Shown in pieces: positions 46,930 to 57,363 of a DNA stretch of 64,000 bases; position 1 is the stretch's first letter; each line of letters opens with the position of its first letter. The stretch lies in assembly GCF_040436345.1 (NCBI RefSeq), contig NC_133233.1, forward strand, positions 960,492-1,024,491. Direction: 5' to 3'. Under the pieces are notes generated by a model. That model was given only the letters and a program-made list of their open reading frames with translations. It did no database searches and had not been told where the DNA came from. The stretch comes from Pagrus major. Lineage: Eukaryota; Chordata; Actinopteri; Spariformes; Sparidae. The translations under genes were made by a program, and so were the position numbers.

Positions 46930-47157
46930 GATATTCAGGAACCAGACTACGGACGACAGACCATTGACTGGGATGTAGCCACAGACTTCGGAGAGGATGT
47001 AGATGGTGCGGTAGTGGTCCCTGAAATTGACTGTCCACTGAATGATCGGCAGCTAGAGGAGATGCAGATGCTGCTCCATGAAAATGGAGACACTGACAGC
47101 CGAAATCTTTACCGCCTGTGTCAGGAGTATGTGGTTGCTGCTTTGTCTGCAAACTGA

Positions 47158-47563
47158 CCGCTGACTGCCATAGCTTAACGTTACGATGCTGCTCCCTTAC
47201 TGCTGTAGCAGTGTTTTCCATACCCCCTCCACCTTGGAAATCTGTTGAAAATGTTTGTAATTTGGATATTAATGAGATACAATGAAACTGAATTAAATGC
47301 CTTTTTGGTCTTAATCAGAATGTTTTGAGTGTTTAACTGTCAAGTGCCGTCTCCTGTCCTCAGCGCTGTTGCAGCCAACAAACCAAACATTAGCAAATTT
47401 TGGGGTTTTAGGAAAAACAGTTGTGAAACATTGAAAGCAGATCTGGATTAAAAATTCAATGAAGAAGAAATCCAAAAAATGAGCCATGATGGAAAACTCG
47501 TGAGAACTCGTGTCCTCCTCTGAGGTAAAACACACCTCAAGTAAAAGAGGCTGATAGGCTATT
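47158..47563. other. Spacer between convergent integrase and HECT genes
   Basis: 406 bp holding the 3' UTR ends of both genes. Nothing else recognised. Confidence 0.5.
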
Positions 47564-48292
47564 TTAGTGCCTACTGAAGTCAAATCCAAAATGGATGGCT
47601 GTTGTGAGGTTTTTCTCAAAATCCTCAAAGGTTTCAATGTGCTGTGTGGGAAATGTAAGCCCTGTTGCACAAACGTTTTCTGTGGTGAAGCAAAGGCTGT
47701 GTTCCCCGTAGTGGGTTTGACAGTCATGGGTAAAGCTGATTGAAATTTTGAACGTCTCACTTTTGGTTTCTATCAGTGGCAGATGTTCTTGTCCCGTCAC
47801 CCACTGTAAGAAACTCCTCACAGTTAAAAGCTCCCCCCTGCCTGTTGTTCCAGGCACAGCTGACAGGTGGCTTTCCTGGCAGGAGATCCCCTCTTCTTCA
47901 TCGTTTTCTTTGCTCTCCTCCTCTTCTCATATATATAAATACAAAGATATAAATTAAAACATTGCCATTGGCACAGTGCCCTTCATCATAAAGAAGGAAG
48001 GTTTACCAAACTGAGAAATTCTCAAGTATGCAAACTGCTTAAGAAGTCTGACTGAATTATACTATTATTATTAAGTGTATAATCCTAGAACTAGTGGGAA
48101 AACAATAAAAATACTTATTGACAGACAAATATCATCAAAGAAAATGTTTCTATCCAGCTTGTTACCTCTGTCTTCCAGCTTTTGAAAGAAATCCTGCAGG
48201 AAGTTTATTATTTTCATCTCCCGATGCCTTCTTGTCGTGCCTTCCTCACTGAATGAGGGAGACATAGCATTCATGATGAAGTCTGAATTCAC
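47564..48292 (-). pseudogene. HECT-like C-terminal fragment, copy 2
   Basis: Two minus-strand exons. Exon 48292-48166 reads VNSDFIMNAMSPSFSEEGTT then RRHREMKIINFLQDFF, with good acceptor and donor. The last exon, about 47926-47564, has an acid run, ELLTVRSFLQWVTGQEHLPL, then ISFTHDCQTHYGEHSLCFTT, ATGLTFPTQHIETFEDFEKN and a stop. This is the same C-lobe architecture as the fish G2E3-like HECT family (W/FVTG ... LCF ... LxFP ... F). No frameshift is seen in these two exons, but upstream exons were not found. The acceptor of the last exon is weak. Confidence 0.62.
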
Positions 48293-48690
48293 CTAAATTA
48301 AGGAAACAGATTAAATACAGAAACGTGATAAATCCGAAAAGATAAGAATCACACATGCTCCACTCACAAGTGCAGTAAGGTTTGTAGATCACATGTTTGA
48401 ACATGTATGTGTATGGGATAATATATTGATAACTAATGTTAATGATACTAATGTAAACTGATTGTTCCCCAGTCTTGGGCTGTGGTTGCTATGCTATAGC
48501 TTCCCTAGCAATGGAGCAGCAGTGATTAATATTTGCATCGGTCATCTGTCCAGAAATAACCACCGCAGAATTTTGGTGATTGAACAATCAGAATCGAGTG
48601 TCATGCTCTAATTCATTGTATGTTGCTGCCCGTGTTGTTCTTTGAACACCAATGGAAGGTGGAAGTAAAAGATGTGAAATGGGCACAATG
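48293..48690. other. No gene recognised
   Basis: AT-rich upstream sequence of the HECT fragment, with no further HECT exon seen. Confidence 0.4.
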
Positions 48691-49100
48691 TTAAAGGGAT
48701 AGTTTGGATTTTTGGACAGTAAGTTGTATGAAATACAGACAGTGGATGCAAAGGTGTCACATTGTTTAACTAATCTCCTGCTCCGAGTTATCGCCCGTTT
48801 CTTACCAGAAAAATAGCACAGGAGACATGAGGGGGACATGAAACCAAGGGTCTGACATATGCGATGATGTTTGTTGATAAAATAGTGTAACATAACACAC
48901 GCATGTTACTTTGTAGAGCAAAACTTGTTGGTATGGTGACCCCATCATGAGGGGAGCATGAAATTGTTGGTTTTGTGACCCCCTCATATCTCCTGTACTA
49001 TTTTTTTGGTAAGAAAACGTGAACACGTAACACCTTTGCATCCACTATACTACTGGCATGCATTTCATACAACTTAATGTGTAAAAATCCATCTGTCCCA
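48691..49100. mobile_element. Fold-back MITE
   Basis: Arms 48706-48760 and 49027-49092 are reverse complements with small gaps (GGATTTTTGGACAG ... TGGATGCAAAGGTGT). A second inner pair (CAGGAGACATGAGGGGG against its inverse CCCCCTCATATCTCCTG) lies at about 48820 and 48980. No coding content. Confidence 0.75.
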
Positions 49101-49368
49101 TATTATGAAAAACTCACTTTTTCTGGGATTTGGGGTGTTATTTTGGGTCTATGGTGCTGCCACATGCATAAAAACTTTGAAAAAAAAACATCTGTGCTTT
49201 TTTGAGTGAGATACAGATTTCTGACGGTGTCTTGCCTGCAGTTTCCAGATGAGCGAGTCAAATTCGGCATCGGTCACCGACGTCATTGACTGATCATTTG
49301 AATATTCCCACCCACAGTGTCCACCCACCAGGTACAGCATTACCGTCTCGGAGATCTGCCATTACGCT
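49101..49368. other. Upstream region of the THAP exon
   Basis: Non-coding region with several CG sites at 49260-49360. Nothing further recognised. Confidence 0.4.
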
Positions 49369-49466
49369 ATGGAAAGCACCATATCGAAGCGCAACGAGAA
49401 GTGTTCTGTTGTTGGTTGTGAAAATCAACATAATTGCTTATATTCTGTCCCAGCTACAAAAGAACA

Positions 49467-49613
49467 TGTAATGTATTGCTGAAAGAACCACACAGGAGCA
49501 TAGAGCTGAACTGTGTTGTACTTCCGTGCTGCGAGCATACATGAGTCATGACGTCACACGGCTACTGCAGGCACAGTTATCAACACTGGTGCTTATGAAC
49601 ACAATATGTTACA
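49467..49613 (-). repeat. 3' LTR of the gypsy element
   Basis: 147 bp, TG...CA ends, with the GAACA duplication outside. Confidence 0.92.
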
Positions 49614-50102
49614 TCTCCCCTCCTTAGAAAAAATAGACACATTAAACAAACTTTACTGCATTTCACTCAACTTCAAACCAACTCAGTACTGCTCATTTGT
49701 TACCTGAAATTCTGTAACTCGGACATTAAACATGCATTGTTCAATATATGCAGTAATATCAGCTTTTAAGAAAAATAACAAGGAAGAAATAAACAGAACA
49801 GAAATACAATTACTTCTTGTATCTTTTTTTTTTTTCACATAACCAGGAGGAAAGTTCACTTGCTCTTACTTTCTCAATATGAACATAACTTGTCAAGCTT
49901 TAGTCAGCTACAGGGTCAGTCTATCCAGGGGCTTCACAACTCTACCCAGCCTAGTGGTGCGCTGTGGCTGAGCTTGAGTGGGGCCCACAGGCACTTTGGG
50001 GGGTGAGTGGGGCAGTTCAGGGGGGCAGGAAGGATGTGTCTCCTTCTCAGGCAGACTTGGGGGGTCAGTCATTGTTCATCGCACACGTAGTGGTGGGAAC
50101 TG

Positions 50103-50753
50103 TTAGCTGCCGCTGTGCTTCTGCGCAGATGTTGGCTGTTGTGGCAGTACTGCTTGCCTCCACACTCCACCACGTAGGACTGAGGAGCACTGTATGGCAG
50201 CTGGTAGCTTATTGCGAGGTCTCTTGCCCATTAACAGCTGTGCAGGTGACAGACCTACTGACTCATGTGGAGTAGTTCTGTAGTCCATCAGTGCAAGGTG
50301 TTTGTCTGTTGCTTTACTCCAAAGTTTCTTCACTGTTTGCACTGCGCGCTCTGCTTCACCATCTGAGTGCGGCGTGTGTGGTGAAGATGTTTTGTGTGCT
50401 ATTCCATAGCTTTCACAGAAGTCTTTGAGCTCCTCTAAGGAGTACTGACGGCCATTATCTGATCGGAGCAAGGATGGGATACCATGTCTAGAAAACTGAG
50501 CTTTAAGAGTCTCTATGACGGTGTGGCTTCTCATGTCCTTTAGCTCATCCACTTCAATGAACTTTGAGTAGTAATCCAAAAGCAGAATGTACTGTTTTCC
50601 ATCAAACTCAAACAGATCTGATGCCACCTCTTCAAATGGCAGCTCTGTCGGTTTCAGGGGATGTCTGGGCAGTTTGTTTTGAAAGTCAGCACACTTGCTG
50701 CAATTTCTGACCGCCTCCTTAATTTCTGCACTCATGCCTGGCCAGTAAAGCAC
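50103..50753 (-). pseudogene. Gypsy integrase
   Basis: An open frame shows the end of an HHCC-type finger (NCSKCADF), the core residues in ASDLFEFDGKQYILLLDYYS, RSDNGRQY and DGEAERAVQ (a D, D, E arrangement), and the DYRTTPHESVGLSPAQLLMG segment typical of gypsy integrases. It inserts element cDNA into chromosomes. The N-terminal zinc-finger histidines and the link to RNase H (50760-50987) are degraded. It belongs to the broken pol of the element at 49467-54255. Confidence 0.85.
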
Positions 50754-50986
50754 TTCACGTGCTCACTGTTTGCTTTTCACCATCCCAGATGAGACTGGTG
50801 AATGAGTTTCAGCATACGCTCCCGCATGGTGGGGGGAACCACAATGCGTAATCCTTTGTAAATGAGTCCATCAGACGAAGCCAGTTGACTTCTTGAGTCC
50901 CAGTACGGCTGTACAGGCACGGGTGCATCTCATCTGCATTCAGGCCAGCCACTTTGAATTGTCTGTAGGAGAAGGCTTAGCTCCTC

Positions 50987-51830
50987 TTATGTGCACTCCT
51001 TCAGTTCTGTGTATTTTTGGTCGCTGACTGAGACAAAGCTGAGCATGGAGACACATTCTACTCCATCGATCTCTGGCGTGCACTCTGAAAGCTGTGCTCT
51101 GGACAGCATGTCGGGCAACTCCATGTCTTTTCCTCTCCTGTACTTAACTGTCAGGTCGTACCACTGCAGACGAAGACGCATCCTCTGGATGCGCATTGGA
51201 GTGGACAGAAGTGATTTTTTTGTAGATGTCTTCGAGAGGTTTGTGGTCGTTGAAAACTGTGATATGCGTGCTGAATATGTAGTTGTGAAACTTTGCACAG
51301 GCATGGACAATAGAGAGCATCTCTTTTTCAATTTGCGCATAGCGCGTTTCTGCATCAGTCAGTGACCTGGACGAGAAGGCTATGGGCTGCCCATTCTGCA
51401 GGAGAACAGCTCCTAATCCATTACTGCTGGCATCACAGAATATTTCCACGGGTTTTGCGGGGTCGAAAAACTGTAGCACTGGTGGATCCATGCACAACTC
51501 CTTGAGTCTGGCGAAGGCTTTCTGCTGCGGTGGTTGCCACGCGAACTCCACATCACTCTTTAGAAGTTGACGTAGTGGAGCGTCCACTTCACTGAGGTTC
51601 GGTATGAACTTTGAGAGGTAGGTGACGAAGCCCAGAAAACGGCGAGCACCTTGTTTGTCAGTTGGTTGCGACATGTGCTGCACTGCTTTGATTTTAGCTG
51701 GGTCTGGCTTGAGCCCATCAGCAGTTATCAGATGACCCACATATGGCACCGTTGGTTGGCTCTCAACTACTTTGCGCAATATTGTGTCATGCTCCTCCAC
51801 TGAGGGGGCTGCCACTAGGATGTCATCCAT
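50987..51830 (-). pseudogene. Gypsy RT second half and RNase H
   Basis: It starts at the catalytic VMDDILVAAPS box. It continues with VGHLITADGLKPDPAKIKAV, RRFLGFVTYLSKFIPNLSEV, the RNase H start PVEIFCDASSNGLGAVLLQN and AFSSRSLTDAETRYAQIEKE. A frameshift near 51210 moves into the other frame (RMQRMRLRLQWYDLTVKYRR), with the frame ending near 50987. It is separated from the first RT half by a shift and a short deletion between the RIIDES sequence and VMDD. Confidence 0.85.
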
Positions 51831-51835
51831 GACAC

Positions 51836-53236
51836 TTATGACTCATCTATGATGCGTTGAAAGATTTCAGGGGCGCATTTAAGTCCAAATGGGAGCCTCA
51901 GCCATCGGTACCTCCCGATTGGTGTGTTGAAGGTCATGAGGTGGGATGAAGCCTCATCCAGTTTTATCTGGAGAAATCCTGATTTGGCATCCAGAACTGA
52001 AAACACTTTAGCACCAGGCATTGTTGACACAACCTCTTCTATGGTGCGCATTGGGTGGTGCTCTCTCTTTATGACCTTTTTTAAGTCACTTGGATCAATG
52101 CAGATTCTTATCTTGCCATTACGTACTACAGCTACCATTGAACTCACCCACTCAGTAGGTTGACCAACTTTTGTAATGTAGCCGTCTTCCACCATCTCAC
52201 GCAGCCTCTCTATAATCTTTGCTTTAAGTGTGGCGGGTTGGCGGCGGACAGGATGGACCGCACCCCTGGCGTCCAGATCGATCTTGATGGCGTATGTACC
52301 TGGCAAGGTTCCGGTGGTGCGTGTCAGCTCTGGAAACTCATTCAGACCTGTAGATACACTCTGTGTTGGAGTAAAGGCATTAACGCTGTACATTTTGTCT
52401 CTTTCAACAGTCTTTTGCACTGAGTGAAGACGAGCAATCAGGCCCAGAGCCTCCACTGTAGCACAACTGAGCACATTGTCCTGAGCAATGTCCATGATTT
52501 CAAACTCTGCACTCACTTCACACTTTTTGTACTTTAGCAGAAGATCAACTGCAGCAACAGGCTTTAGCTTGTGATTTGAGTATGAGCGTAGGACAGTATT
52601 GGAATGTTTCAGCTCACCTTCATGCATGAGCAACTGGTACCTGTCCAGAGTTAGGGTGTTGCACTTGGCGCCCGTGTCAATCCTAAACAATACTTCCTGT
52701 GACAGGATATCCAAGTTTACTGTCCATTTATCATCCCCAGATCTCTCATCTTGTGTAAGGTTGATGTTCAGTATCTGCTCCTCTGAAGAATCCTGGTCTG
52801 GTTCAATATTCACTGTGCTGACAGCACGCTTGCGACATACAGCTACCCAGTGATTTGGTTTGTGGCAGTATGAACACACTGATCCCTTTGCTGGGCATTT
52901 TCCTTTGCTCCATTTATGCTCTGGATCTTTCCCACAGCTTGTGCAGCTCCTCTGCCTGTTATCTGGTGTTTGTTTCTGGTGCGTGGGTTTTGTCTGTCCT
53001 TTGTGCATATACTTATTAGGTGTTGCATGTTTGGGTCTCACAGTCACTACAGACACCTTTGCTTCTTTGACAATTTTCATTTGTGACATTTCAAACTGCT
53101 GGGAAATTTCAATAGCTTTCGGCAGTGTCAGCTCCTCACCTCTATCCAGCAGCCTTTCTTGCACTCTTTTTTCTCTCACACCTGCAATGATTGCATCAAT
53201 TAATATATCATCCGGATCAGGATATTCACAGTCCAT
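51836..53236 (-). pseudogene. Gypsy gag C-terminus, protease and RT first half
   Basis: The frame starts MDCEYPDPDDILIDAIIAG (gag) and has two cysteine/zinc-knuckle-like clusters (CTSCGKDPEHKWSKGKC; CSYCHKPNHWVAVC). The aspartic protease site is LFRIDTGAKCNTLTL, followed by RT blocks GYITKVGQPTEWVSSM, VFSVLDAKSGFLQIKLDE and RWLRLPFGLKCAPEIFQ. It stops at TAA just before the YMDD-type box. The N-terminal gag is separated by the LINE fragment at 53237-53705. Confidence 0.87.
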
Positions 53237-53705
53237 TTTTTTTCCTTTTTGACACCCTCCCCTCTGGCAGGAGGCTGCGGTCCATCAGGACCAAAACCTC
53301 CCGCCATATGAACAGTTTCTTCCCCTTTGCAGTTGGGATCCTCAACAAGTCCCGGGACCCCCACCCCCACTGACACTGACACTGACTCTTGCACTCTGGC
53401 ACTCAAACCCATCACCGCCCTTGAAATCCAAAGATTTTTAAAAAATTATGAAAAATAAAAGATGTACAAATTCTGCATTAATGTAACATTACATTAATGC
53501 AGAATTTGTACATCTTTTATTTTTCATAATTTTTAAAAAATATTTTTTCTTTTTTATATTTATTATAGTCACTGTTTGTTTATTGTTTATTGTCTTCAAT
53601 GTATGCACCTTATTCACCTAGACAAATTCCTTGTTGGTGTAAAATTCTTCTTGGCAATAAATCTGTTTCTGATTCTGATTTCTGATTCTGATTCTGATTC
53701 TGATG
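53237..53705 (+). mobile_element. 5'-truncated L2/CR1-like LINE 3' fragment inserted in the gypsy gag
   Basis: It begins near CACCCTCCCCTCTGGCAGGA and includes CCATATGAACAGTTTCTTCC, a tail of ORF/3' UTR similar to the copy at 17765-19449. It ends with AATAAATCTG and (TGATTC)n at about 53655-53705. It interrupts gag between DLRL and MDCEYP. The target duplication was not resolved. Confidence 0.75.
53442..53533. repeat. Perfect 45-bp-arm palindrome
   Basis: Arms 53442-53486 and 53489-53533 are exact reverse complements around the dinucleotide CA. They are AT-rich and lie in the LINE 3' region. Confidence 0.92.
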
Positions 53706-54065
53706 AGTCTCAAATCCTTCAAAAAGTTGTCAAAACTTTCAGTCTGACCTTTTTTCCTCTGCTTGAAGTGATGTCTTGCAATCCTTTTATTCTTTCTTGG
53801 TCTGATGTAGCTTGCAAACTTATCCAGCACTTTAGAGGGATCCTCTTTTTCACCCACAGCCCAGGTGAATGTCTTGTACACTTCCCTGCCCTGCTCCCCA
53901 AGCCACGTACCTAGCCAGCCGGCTTGTTGTTTAGCTGCTAGCTCCGAGAGCGGACCATCAAAGACGAACGTGACATGACTTCGGAATCTTTCAAACTCGG
54001 TAAACTTGGTATAAGTCGGCAGCATCCCAGTCGATCCTCGGGTGCTCAAACTGTGAGGACGCCAT
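53706..54065 (-). pseudogene. Gypsy gag N-terminus, frameshifted
   Basis: ATG 54065 gives MASSQFEHPRIDWDAADLYQ, then a one-base shift near 54005. The reading continues EFERFRSHVTFVFDGPLSE, KQQAGWLGTWLGEQGREVYK and SFDNFLKDLRL up to the inserted LINE. This is the capsid-type gag of a gypsy element, which packages element RNA. The start lies about 25 bp inside the primer-binding site. Confidence 0.85.
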
Positions 54066-54105
54066 CACAAATGTTTATTTTCTGCACTTCAGACTTCTGA
54101 CACCA

Positions 54106-54255
54106 TGTAATGTATTGCTGAAAGAACCGCACACGAACATAGAGCTGAACTGTGTTGTTTTACTTCTGTGCTGCGAGCATACATGAGTCATGACGTCACA
54201 CAGCTACTGCAGGCGCAGTTATCATCACTGGTGCTTACGAACACAATATGTTACA
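54106..54255 (-). repeat. 5' LTR of the gypsy element
   Basis: 150 bp, paired with 49467-49613. The GAACA duplication is at 54256-54260. Confidence 0.92.
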
Positions 54256-54462
54256 GAACAGAAGAGACAGTGGTTGCGTTTCATTTTTAAAGACAACGTG
54301 CCAGCTACGGTTCCTGTAAGTTTGTCAGTGTGTGCTAACCACTTCACATCGGACTGCTTCAGTAACGAGGGTCAGTACAAAGCTGGCTTTGCCTCGACAC
54401 TGACCCTGGTAAAAGTATCAGTCCCAACCATACGGGACCCAGCAACTGCACCTGAGCCACAG

Positions 54463-56422
54463 GTAAGTGTCGCCACGTTTTGATAGTATTTACAGTTGCT
54501 TAAGAGTAATGTGAAGTCAGTTTGAAATTGGCTAACTAGTTAGCTCCGCTTCGGTCCGCTATGCAACAGCGTTTGGAGCGAGTTTAATGTTAATAATATT
54601 ACGAAGGAGCTTGGTTATCACAGTGAAAAGTCTGGAAACATGTGCAGACTGGAGACAGACTATGCGAACAGTGTCCAAGAGTTTGGAGACTGTGTTGGAG
54701 ACAAACACAGCTTTCGCTAGCTGTCAGTGTGTTTTTCAGTGTCAGTCAAAGTTCTGTTGATTTTCCTAAGGAAACAGTCGAAAGTAACTAGGAAAGAATC
54801 ACTGTAATTATAACCTGCATTAAGAAACAGATGTAGCACAAACCTTTTTTTCCATCTTGTCAAAGTACATCTTGGAACATTTTCTCTCAACCAATCTTTT
54901 TCTTTCGTGTTGGGAGTAACGTTGTGTTTTCTTTTCGACATAGCTATTACCGTTACTGTCTTGTGGGGTAGCTAATGTAAGTCAACTCGACTGGGGAAGC
55001 AACGCTATCTAACGTGAATCAATGAATGAATTTCAATGAAGACGAATGGCGGCCACCAGATTTTGCTATCATACAGTTGGGTGAATTTAGAGGTAAGTGA
55101 ATTAACATATGTATTTCAATGTTTTAGCTTAAATTTGACATACATTTATTCATGTAACAATTGATTTTCTGTCTGGCTAAAGTTAATTCATTTTCAGCGT
55201 TCACTTAGCTAGCTAGCTTAACAGTCATTTTTAGCTAACGTTACCCAAAGTGGCGCATTTTTAGAAGGTAACGTAACATTAACATAAATTAGCTTTAATA
55301 CGATTTCTATGATTGGCCAATAACACAAGTGGAACCCGCAACCCTCATATTATGTTTGCAGGGACAGATACGTTAACTCATGTAGCCTAGTAATTAACGT
55401 TAGACTACAGGGATTAAAGAATTCCGTCATTGAAGAGCGAAAATGATAATTTCTTAGATCAATGCAGATCTGATGAGAAACAAAATAGAGCGGCTGGTAG
55501 GGGGTCTCTTGTCTAGCTACAGCTGAGTCATATAGCCTGCATGCAAGTTAAGTTTTGTCACTAGAGCATTGTGAGATGTATAAAGCATAGCCACATGTGT
55601 TTGTTTATAAACATGGGTAAGGTAGCAGGTGATCAGGACTGCACAGCTGTTAATTAGATCCATTTTTCCCATGGAATTATCTATTTACAAGACAGAAACA
55701 TGGGGAATGAATAGATTACAATGGGTAGGCTTAACATTTTGAGCATATAATACATAATATTATTCTATTTGCTGCAATATTACAGAATATTTGTTTTTGA
55801 TTCTAAACTTTAAATGTATCCCTTTAAATCAGTAAATAGAATAATTATTTATAATGTACTATATTTGGTTGCACAGCCTTTGGCCAAAATAACCATGATC
55901 AAAAACATCTTGTAGCCAGTGATGTGCTTCCTGCATCTCTCTACTGTCTGTTTATAGCAAACACCAGACCCACCTGACCCTCTCTGGTTGGTTGTAAGTA
56001 AAAATCACAATAATCATCAGGACTTTTTCTCAATAGCGATATACTGTACATCACAATATGTGCTCATCTATTTGTAATCAAGACTTGCGTGGTAATGTAA
56101 AGTGTGATATAAAACCAAAAATGCAATTTTCAATTATATTCCTTCAAATATTTCGGATCAAATTTAGGAAGAAATTTGGGTTAATATGTGCTTGGTGTTA
56201 TCAATTTAGACAACAGAATTGTATATCACGATATATGTGACATTTGTCTTAAATTTCATTCTGAGCGGCATCAAAAAAATCCTAAATCTAACTGGCCTAA
56301 ACCTGCAGATACCTGAAGTGGTTTTTGTCCAAAAAAGGATGTTTAGCTTAGTCATATTTTCTGTCTACTCTATTTATTGATTGCTAAGCTTAGCAAAGAT
56401 TTGATTTATTTGATCTCTTCAG
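54463..56422. other. No coding exon recognised between THAP and BEN exons
   Basis: Contains a possible non-coding first exon ending GAATTTAGAG/GTAAGTG near 55093, preceded by GACGAATGGCGGCCACC at 55041. Otherwise intronic or intergenic, with a TTAGCTAGCTAGC-type short repeat near 55200. Confidence 0.35.
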
Positions 56423-56588
56423 GACACATGAAGAGGAAGTTTGCCGTGGTGCAGTGGAGTGAAGGGGAGGATTTTGGGAAGCTCAGCGAGATAAAAACTA
56501 CTCAGCTGTTATTGAATGGCGCCATGGGAAGAAACAACGAGGAGGGTGGCCTCACTACAGAGGCACTGTCATCTTTGTTAGTAGTAAG

Positions 56589-57363
56589 ATAGAGTTACTA
56601 TGGCTTTAATTGCAGATTGTCCTCTTTAATTTACAGCATTTCAAAATAATTTGTTAGTTGTTCAACTATGAATAGGGTGAGATTCAGCCTGTTTTAGCTT
56701 ATGTGTTAACTTTCATTGCCAACTGACAAAAGATTTTCTCGCATTTGTTGTGTTGTATAAATGATAAAATAGTTTGGAATGTTCTTGGTGGAATGTGTTC
56801 ACAGCAATAAAACTGTTAAAGTAGAAACTTTAAACATTTAAACAAGTCAACTCTAGTTTTAAAATGTAACTTGTTTAAACAGAGCTCATACTTTTGTTTT
56901 AACAGTTTTGTCACCATTTCATCATGTATACCGCACTACAAATGCTAGAAAGTTGTTAGTTGGCAGTGAAACCTTGTTTCAGAAACATGCACCCATCTAC
57001 ACAAGTTAACTTGACTAAAAGTTAATGCATAAGCACAACTTATACATGCTTAATCCCTTAGTTACAACCAGTGTACTGCTGAAAGTGTCCTAACATATCA
57101 GTATATCAACTGACAACCATGTCACTTGACATAGCCTCTGTCAATTTGACATTGAAAGTGACATAACACTTTGACAGTTGACACCAGGTGGAACAAACCT
57201 TTTTGAATGGTTACGTAAGCAGAGAATGCTATATTGAAGGAGATGGTTCTTCAAGGTATCATTATATCAATCATTGAACCATTAGACAACTATTACACTT
57301 TTTTGTCTAAATGACTGTAGGCTGAATTGACTGTGTTGTAGGCTACTTTGGCCTAAAGAAGAG
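56589..57363 (+). other. Intron of the BEN remnant, left of the solo LTR
   Basis: AT-rich, with nothing recognised. Confidence 0.4.

Larger units (their letters stand above)
42779..47157 (+). pseudogene. Fish integrase-core domain gene, copy 2, degraded
   Basis: Exons: 42779-42802 (MATPEDLP), 43980 to about 44372, 44910-45020, 45417-45520, 45819-45991 and 46930-47157. The second exon is frameshifted twice near an A8 run (44015-44060), then reads FTDQELDETVQQIKAEMP and VQWRRVAASMHRGDSLGILS. Later exons are clean: LRSDQGVENVEIARHMF, RIERLCRDVRTC, FFPKLKADLEAFVEAWNNHP and VVVPEIDCPLNDRQLEEMQM. RSD and the Glu of NERIER are the second Asp and the Glu of a D,D(~34)E triad. The exon with the first Asp (HxDxNHKLIR in copy 1) is missing. 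It converges on the HECT fragment whose stop is at 47564, 406 bp away. Confidence 0.68.
49467..54255 (-). mobile_element. Ty3/gypsy LTR retrotransposon with 5-bp target duplication
   Basis: LTRs are 49467-49613 and 54106-54255, both TGTAATGTATTGCTG ... AATATGTTACA. Flanks are GAACA at 49462-49466 and 54256-54260. The element is on the minus strand. The primer-binding site TGGTGTCAGAAGTCTG directly follows the 5' LTR at 54105-54090. A polypurine tract (plus-strand TCTCCCCTCCTT) lies at 49614-49625 next to the 3' LTR. Gene order is gag, protease, RT, RNase H, integrase. By direct count the LTRs differ by about 8 substitutions and one 3-bp gap over 147 bp, so the insertion is not recent. Confidence 0.93.
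49369..54462 (+). pseudogene. THAP-domain exon split by a gypsy element
   Basis: The left part 49369-49466 starts MESTISKRNEKCSVVGCENQ and ends in PATKE. The right part 54261-54462 continues [48 protein letters not shown] and a donor at 54463. Together they give the C2-CH order of a THAP zinc finger (CxxxxC ... W ... CxxHF ... a VPTI box), a DNA-binding fold. The break coincides with a 4.8-kb retrotransposon flanked by GAACA. Leaving out the element and one GAACA copy keeps codon phase exactly. Downstream exons were not identified, so the rest of the protein is unknown. With the insertion the exon cannot encode the finger. Confidence 0.8.

Noticed and set aside
47311..47760. Minus-strand 149-codon frame overlapping the HECT fragment
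   Set aside because: It is out of frame with the recognisable HECT sequence at 47857-47564, so it is a shadow.
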